A model generated the notes under the pieces. That model did not search any database. It had not been told where the DNA came from and saw only the letters and a list, made by a program, of their open reading frames with translations. From assembly GCA_030609865.1 (NCBI GenBank), contig JAUWSZ010000035.1:1-10464 (forward strand): a stretch of 10,464 bases of DNA, in the 5' to 3' direction. Numbering within the stretch: the stretch's first letter is position 1; each line of letters starts with the position of its first letter. Positions 6,617 through 10,464 of the stretch are shown one piece after another. Made by a program: the position numbers and the translations under genes. This stretch comes from a bacterium (GTDB lineage: Bacteria; Desulfobacterota; DSWW01).

Positions 6617-7330
6617 CTACCCTTGTGCCGATTCATGTTCCCTGGCCGGCCAGTCCACTGAATCCTTGGATTGCCGTGACAAGGCAGTGAGCATCAATAT
6701 ACCCAGACCCCGGAGCATCGGCAAACACCAAATATAGGGATTGTAGATCGTCATCTGCTTGAGTGTCTGGGCCTTCCATATCACTTCAAAGCTGAAGGAA
6801 ACGAGGTAAATAGGCGGGATAAACCCAACCACCGTTCCCACCACATTGCTCCAGAAACCGACTCGGGTTGTGCCAACAATATAGTTGGTTGCCGTATCAA
6901 AGAAGGAGGTAAGCCGCAGACTCAATACGAAGGGGAAGGCATTCGACCCTGCCCATGCACTGAATTCTCTGAATAGCTTGAATTTCCTCTTCAAGAGGCC
7001 CTCGGCAGCCTCGCGAGCCACGTGTCGCCCTATCAGATAGGCGAGGCAAGCGCCCAGGAGGAGCCCTGCCAACGACAGAAGAGGCCCCCATACCATCCCG
7101 AAGATGATCGCACCCAGTCCGACCATGAGTGCAGATGGCAAATAGACCAAGGCAGTGAGCATGACGATGGCGATGAAGGCAAGCGGGGCGAGAACTCCTG
7201 CTTGATCAATCAGGGCCTTGATCTGATGCTGATCGATGTAGTGCTCGAACACATAGAGCCTCAACACCGCGATGACAGCGAACAGCAAGGCGATTCTGAC
7301 CGCGACCCTGGCAAATCCGGGCAGAGACAT
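6617..7330 (-). CDS. VTT-domain membrane protein, TVP38/TMEM64 (DedA-like) family
   Basis: This 237-residue inner-membrane protein has an N-terminal hydrophobic helix (about 9-28), a second at about 46-62, and a VTT (SNARE-associated/DedA-like) core at about 63-185. Recognisable core pieces are YLPSALMVGLGAIIFGMVWG, the glycine-rich LLLGACLAYLIGRHVARE (about 91-107), FPFVLSLRL (132-140), and NYIVGTTRVGFW followed by GTVVGFIPP. Family members are linked to lipid or undecaprenyl-phosphate movement across membranes. The usual prolines of the R-x-x-P-x-x-P motif after FPFVLSLRL are replaced (RLTSFFDTATN), although the Arg and Asn remain, so transport should not be assumed. The ATG lies four bases after the upstream phosphatase stop, with the ribosome binding site inside that gene's last codons, which implies coupled translation. 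A tail of about 20 polar residues follows the last helix (about 199-217). Confidence 0.85.
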   Translation of the reverse strand: MSLPGFARVAVRIALLFAVIAVLRLYVFEHYIDQHQIKALIDQAGVLAPLAFIAIVMLTALVYLPSALMVGLGAIIFGMVWGPLLSLAGLLLGACLAYLIGRHVAREAAEGLLKRKFKLFREFSAWAGSNAFPFVLSLRLTSFFDTATNYIVGTTRVGFWSNVVGTVVGFIPPIYLVSFSFEVIWKAQTLKQMTIYNPYIWCLPMLRGLGILMLTALSRQSKDSVDWPAREHESAQG

Positions 7331-7341
7331 TTCCTCACTCC
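7331..7341 (-). promoter_or_regulatory. Ribosome binding site overlapping the upstream stop codon
   Basis: On the minus strand GGAGTGAGGAA directly precedes the VTT-gene ATG. The TGA inside it (7337-7335) is the stop of the preceding phosphatase gene. Ribosomes ending that gene would sit on the start of the next one, so the two proteins are probably made in a fixed ratio. Confidence 0.7.
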
Positions 7342-9041
7342 AAGTAGCCCAGGCTCCTCAGTCGTTCCATGACCTCCCGTTCCTCCTCGTGCCCTCCCTT
7401 GTCCAATGATTGTCCCCTCGTCTGCCGAGAGGCTGCGCCCCACCGGACAGGATGTTCTTGCATGAATTCTTCTGTAAATATGCGATCAGGGATCCGTCCG
7501 TCCACATCCCCGGGAATCTCCAATCCCATCAATCCCAGAATGGACGGGAAAACATCTGTGATCCGTAGGCCCTCGAGGCGTTGACCTCGATTCAGGGGTC
7601 TTCCGCGCCCGATCAGAACGCCGTTCATCTTGTGTATTCCCGTCATCCAGCCGGAAGATGAGAAGACGTTCTTGGAAGAGAAGCCGGTACTCTTGGGTCG
7701 GTATTTCCCGTTGACCGGAATGAAGAAGAGATCAGGTGCGTCCTTAACGAAATCTCCACGATAGATCTCCTCTCTCGTCAAGACGACTCCATCCACGACT
7801 TCCCCTGTATCCGGGTCTTTCAGGGCTCGCAGCTTCTCTATAATCTCCTTCCTCGTGTTCTCATACTCCGATCCCTCGGATACGCATCCGTGCGACCATT
7901 GCCCCCGAACGTTGATCCGTATCTGGCCGAACCCGAAAGGGGAAAACGCCCTGGTGCGAGACCAGTCAATGTCATGGAACGACAAGAAGAGCCGCAGGAG
8001 AGCGTGCGCTTGTTTGAGGTCGTCAACGTTTCCCCTTGACCGGTTCTTCTTCAGACGGACGAACGTACCCATGGCAAATCGAAGGAACCAATCCCGCTCC
8101 ATCAGTGCCTGGGGCGTCAGCCCCATTCTCCAAAACAGATGGCGCAGCCTGGACGAAGGACGCTTTTTCAGGGCGAGATAGCCCTCCTTGTAGAGCCAGG
8201 TGTTGAAGTCGATCGACCTGTGGACGGGCCCGAACCCATGATCCGAGACGACGAAGAGCGACACGTCTTCGCCGGTTCGGTCCAGCAGGTGTCCGACCTC
8301 AACGTCGAATGTGCGGTAGTATTCGTGAATCCTCTCCAGGTGCTTCTTCGATTCCCGTGGCAGGTGCTTCGGGTGTTTTTCATCCATCAAGTGCCACAAC
8401 CAGTGGCAGATTTGATCATTCCCAAACAGATGGAGCATAAGGAAATCAGGGTTGTCTCGCTCAAGCAGATGGAGGGCCACTCGGATTTTGTATTGCATCG
8501 CTTGTTGGTACTCCTGGAGAAACCTGTCGATATCCTCTCCCGACCCCCCCCCGGCAAAATAGGGTGGTACCGTTTCTGTCGGATAAGGTCCAAAGTTTTT
8601 CTCGATTTCCCCGAGCAGTTCCGGCGGGTGGCTCTTCTCTCCCTTCGTTGTCGCGAGCAGGAAATCACTGACCAGGACACCTTTGACCGGATAGGCGGGA
8701 TGCGTCATGGGAACGTTCAAGACCGCCACGTTCTTTCCCTGTTCTCCGATCACCTCCCAAAGCGTCTTCCCCTGGTAGGACCGGGAATTGACAGGATGAA
8801 ATTCGTAGCTGCTTCTGTCCTGGGAGACAAAATCGAATACGCCGTGTTTGCCCGGATTCTTGCCGGTGGAAAAGGAGGTCCAGGCAGGAGCGGTAACCGG
8901 GGGAACGCAGGACTGCAGTTCGCCGCTTACGCCCTCGTCGATCATCCTCTTCAGATTGGGCAATCGCCCGGCATCGAGCCAGGGACCCAGCAACTCGAAG
9001 GTTGCTCCGTCCAGTCCGATAATAATCACTCTGTTTTCCAC
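7335..9041 (-). CDS. Alkaline phosphatase superfamily protein, NPP-like, second paralogue
   Basis: This 568-residue protein is collinear with the phosphatase at 4883-6571 and keeps every expected active-site position: Asp11 (GLDGA), nucleophile Thr50 (PPVTAPAW), TGKNPGKHGVF, Asp209 and His213 (FGNDQICHWLW), Asp267 and His268 (SDHGFG), and His470 (GIHKMNGV). It lacks a signal peptide. It differs from its paralogues in a Gly-rich loop (FAGGGSGED, about 162-170), a His/Trp-rich stretch (CHWLWHLMDEKHPKH) and a basic helical insertion (about 295-350). It ends VMERLRSLGYLE after a charged linker. The start is the GTG at 9041: an in-frame TGA lies 24 bases further upstream (9068-9066) with no ATG between, and AAAAGG stands five bases before the GTG. 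It follows the first phosphatase gene by 43 bases and is nearly joined to the VTT gene after it. The substrate cannot be told from the sequence. Confidence 0.88.
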   Translation of the reverse strand: MENRVIIIGLDGATFELLGPWLDAGRLPNLKRMIDEGVSGELQSCVPPVTAPAWTSFSTGKNPGKHGVFDFVSQDRSSYEFHPVNSRSYQGKTLWEVIGEQGKNVAVLNVPMTHPAYPVKGVLVSDFLLATTKGEKSHPPELLGEIEKNFGPYPTETVPPYFAGGGSGEDIDRFLQEYQQAMQYKIRVALHLLERDNPDFLMLHLFGNDQICHWLWHLMDEKHPKHLPRESKKHLERIHEYYRTFDVEVGHLLDRTGEDVSLFVVSDHGFGPVHRSIDFNTWLYKEGYLALKKRPSSRLRHLFWRMGLTPQALMERDWFLRFAMGTFVRLKKNRSRGNVDDLKQAHALLRLFLSFHDIDWSRTRAFSPFGFGQIRINVRGQWSHGCVSEGSEYENTRKEIIEKLRALKDPDTGEVVDGVVLTREEIYRGDFVKDAPDLFFIPVNGKYRPKSTGFSSKNVFSSSGWMTGIHKMNGVLIGRGRPLNRGQRLEGLRITDVFPSILGLMGLEIPGDVDGRIPDRIFTEEFMQEHPVRWGAASRQTRGQSLDKGGHEEEREVMERLRSLGYLE

Positions 9042-9084
9042 GATAGCCTTTTCCCGCCCGGAACGTCACGCAGCGCTACCGGCC

Positions 9085-10464
9085 TCAAAGCAAATAACCC
9101 AGATCCTTGAGCCGCCGGATCACATCTTCTTCCTCTTCACCTGGCAGGGAGACGGGGGCAGCAACATCCTCGTCCGGAGTCCGAAACTCGACGGGGTGGC
9201 GCTCGAGAAAATCTCTGTCGAAGAGGTCTGTCAGCACATGCCCGTCCATGTCGGCAGGAATCTTGTTTCCCAGGACATGAAGAATAGTGGGTGCAAGGTC
9301 GATCAGCCTGGCTCCTTCGATACGCTCTCCTCTGTTGAACCACTTTCCTTTCGCAAGAAGAATTCCTTCCATGCGATGGTGGCCGGGCCAGGCCGAGTTC
9401 TTGAAGATCCATCTGTTCGAGGAAAACCCTGTCATGCTGCCGGCAAAAAGCCCGGATGCGTTCGGCAGGAACATGATATCCGGTGCACGATCCAGGTGAG
9501 GGCCATGATAGATTTGCTCTCGCAGATAGACGTCAGCGACGATCCGTTCCCCCGAATCCGGATCCCTCAGAATACGGAGTTTCTCCGCGATTTCTTCCTT
9601 CACGGATTGATATTCATCCCCAGGGCTGACCGAGCCTTGCGGCTCTCTTCCCTTCAGGTTTACGTAGATGGCGCCCATTCCAACGGGTGCGTATGCTCTT
9701 GTCCGGCCCCAGTCCACATCATCGAAGGAAAACAGAAGCCTTCCCCCCTCGCCCCGCCTCGCAAGGAAAAGCATGGACTTGAAAATCGACTCGTCAGGGA
9801 TCCTTGCTGCTATTCCTGCTCCATAACGGAAAAAGGTGCGCAGGGCCAGCTTGATGAACAGTTCCTTGGTCAGGCCTCTCTTCCAGAGGGCTGATTTCAA
9901 ACGAGAACCGAGATCGGTGCGCGCCTTTATGTACCCGTTTTCCAGGAGCCAAACGTTCAGATCGATGACCTTGCGAATGGCTCCGAAGCCATGATCCGAG
10001 ATGATGAAGGTCGTCGTATTCTGATCGAACCTCTCACAGAGTCTCTCGATCTCCGCATCCACCCGGACGAAATAGTCGATGACACTCTCGGCACACTGCC
10101 GCCTCATTTCTCCGTTGTGTCTTGGATCCTGGGGATCGAAAAGGCTCCACAACTCGTGTTGAACGCGGTCCGTACCCAGGATATGGAGAATGCAGAAATC
10201 CGGTTCAACCTTGTCCAGGAGGTAATGGGCCACGTCGAATTTGACCTTCACTTCGTGGCGCAGCTCCCTCAGGAGCCGTTGGGCATTCGCCACAGACATG
10301 CCGGCTGAAAACATGAGCGTTTTCAGGTGGAGCGGATATTTGCCGAATTTCTCTTCCAACTCGTCGGCCAGGGTAGCGGGATAGGTGAAGTCCCGCTTCC
10401 CCGGAGGTGTGAGAAAATCGCTGATCAGGGCGCCGTTGACCTCTTCCGGAGGATAGGTGGTGGG
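9085..10464 (-). CDS. Alkaline phosphatase superfamily protein, NPP-like, third paralogue (5' end outside window)
   Basis: The minus-strand frame is open to the window edge and shows 459 residues, starting PTTYPPEEVNGALISDFLTP. By alignment with the two complete paralogues about 110 N-terminal residues are missing, including the first metal Asp and the nucleophile Thr, so a full length near 570 is expected. An apparent start at 10359 is an internal TTG, not the true beginning. Visible metal-binding motifs are LGTDRVQHELW (Asp at fragment residue 99, His at 103), SDHGFG (157, 158) and GHHRMEGI (His363). It is closer to the 4883-6571 protein than to the 7335-9041 protein in the DRVQH and YHGP motifs. 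The end is VIRRLKDLGYLL after an acidic run (GEEEEDV). It is the most upstream gene of the operon visible here; the operon promoter lies outside the window. Confidence 0.87.
   Translation of the reverse strand, partial: PTTYPPEEVNGALISDFLTPPGKRDFTYPATLADELEEKFGKYPLHLKTLMFSAGMSVANAQRLLRELRHEVKVKFDVAHYLLDKVEPDFCILHILGTDRVQHELWSLFDPQDPRHNGEMRRQCAESVIDYFVRVDAEIERLCERFDQNTTTFIISDHGFGAIRKVIDLNVWLLENGYIKARTDLGSRLKSALWKRGLTKELFIKLALRTFFRYGAGIAARIPDESIFKSMLFLARRGEGGRLLFSFDDVDWGRTRAYAPVGMGAIYVNLKGREPQGSVSPGDEYQSVKEEIAEKLRILRDPDSGERIVADVYLREQIYHGPHLDRAPDIMFLPNASGLFAGSMTGFSSNRWIFKNSAWPGHHRMEGILLAKGKWFNRGERIEGARLIDLAPTILHVLGNKIPADMDGHVLTDLFDRDFLERHPVEFRTPDEDVAAPVSLPGEEEEDVIRRLKDLGYLL

Noticed and set aside
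8139..9110. Plus-strand open frame of 323 codons opposite the second phosphatase gene, with another (8848-9894) further on
   Set aside because: Same reason: both lie antisense to well-supported paralogous genes at similar relative positions, as expected from shared codon usage.
4883..10464. Annotation of the three phosphatases as sulfatases or phosphoglycerate mutases
   Set aside because: No C/SxPxR sulfatase motif is present. The two visible nucleophile positions are Thr in a PPxTAxAW context with the NPP-type D..D.H..DH..H pattern, whereas the mutases use Ser and a different domain insertion.

Overview
The window reads as a stretch of chromosome from a GC-rich Gram-negative bacterium, most plausibly a deltaproteobacterium (Desulfobacterota or relative). 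The basis is the gene types (secreted VIT/VWA protein, ECF sigma with zinc-finger anti-sigma, cytoplasmic NPP-like phosphatases ending in LGY), strong Shine-Dalgarno sites, and degenerate short-period repeats in intergenic DNA. The lineage call is inference. No tRNA, rRNA, CRISPR array, transposase or phage gene was seen.

Left edge (1-440): the first 28 codons of a minus-strand crotonase-family (enoyl-CoA hydratase/isomerase) gene, then a 355-base divergent intergenic region. It holds a long inverted repeat (103-197), placed just upstream of the crotonase ribosome binding site, and a weak ECF-like promoter candidate.

Left half, plus strand (441-4765): a secreted 809-residue protein with a VIT domain, a von Willebrand A domain with an intact MIDAS motif, and a C-terminal domain resembling AgmX/TonB C-terminal domains. 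A 219-base spacer built of degenerate repeats follows. Next comes an ECF sigma factor overlapping (ATGA) a membrane-anchored anti-sigma factor. The anti-sigma factor has an altered zinc-finger motif and a TPR-like extracytoplasmic tail. The natural inference is an envelope-sensing unit in which the anti-sigma holds the sigma at the membrane and the VIT/VWA protein is a partner or target.

Right half, minus strand (4883-10464): a tightly spaced operon read right to left: NPP-like phosphatase (5' end outside the window), a second NPP-like phosphatase, a VTT-domain (TVP38/TMEM64/DedA-like) membrane protein, and a third NPP-like phosphatase. All three phosphatases are paralogues without signal peptides. 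The two complete ones keep the full metal and nucleophile set, and all three end in a near-identical RLxxLGY tail after a variable linker. Cytoplasmic phosphodiesterases encoded with a VTT membrane protein suggest metabolism or recycling of a phosphorylated lipid or lipid-linked sugar, but no substrate can be read from sequence. The two halves converge at about 4766-4882, where a hairpin without a clear U-tract may separate them.
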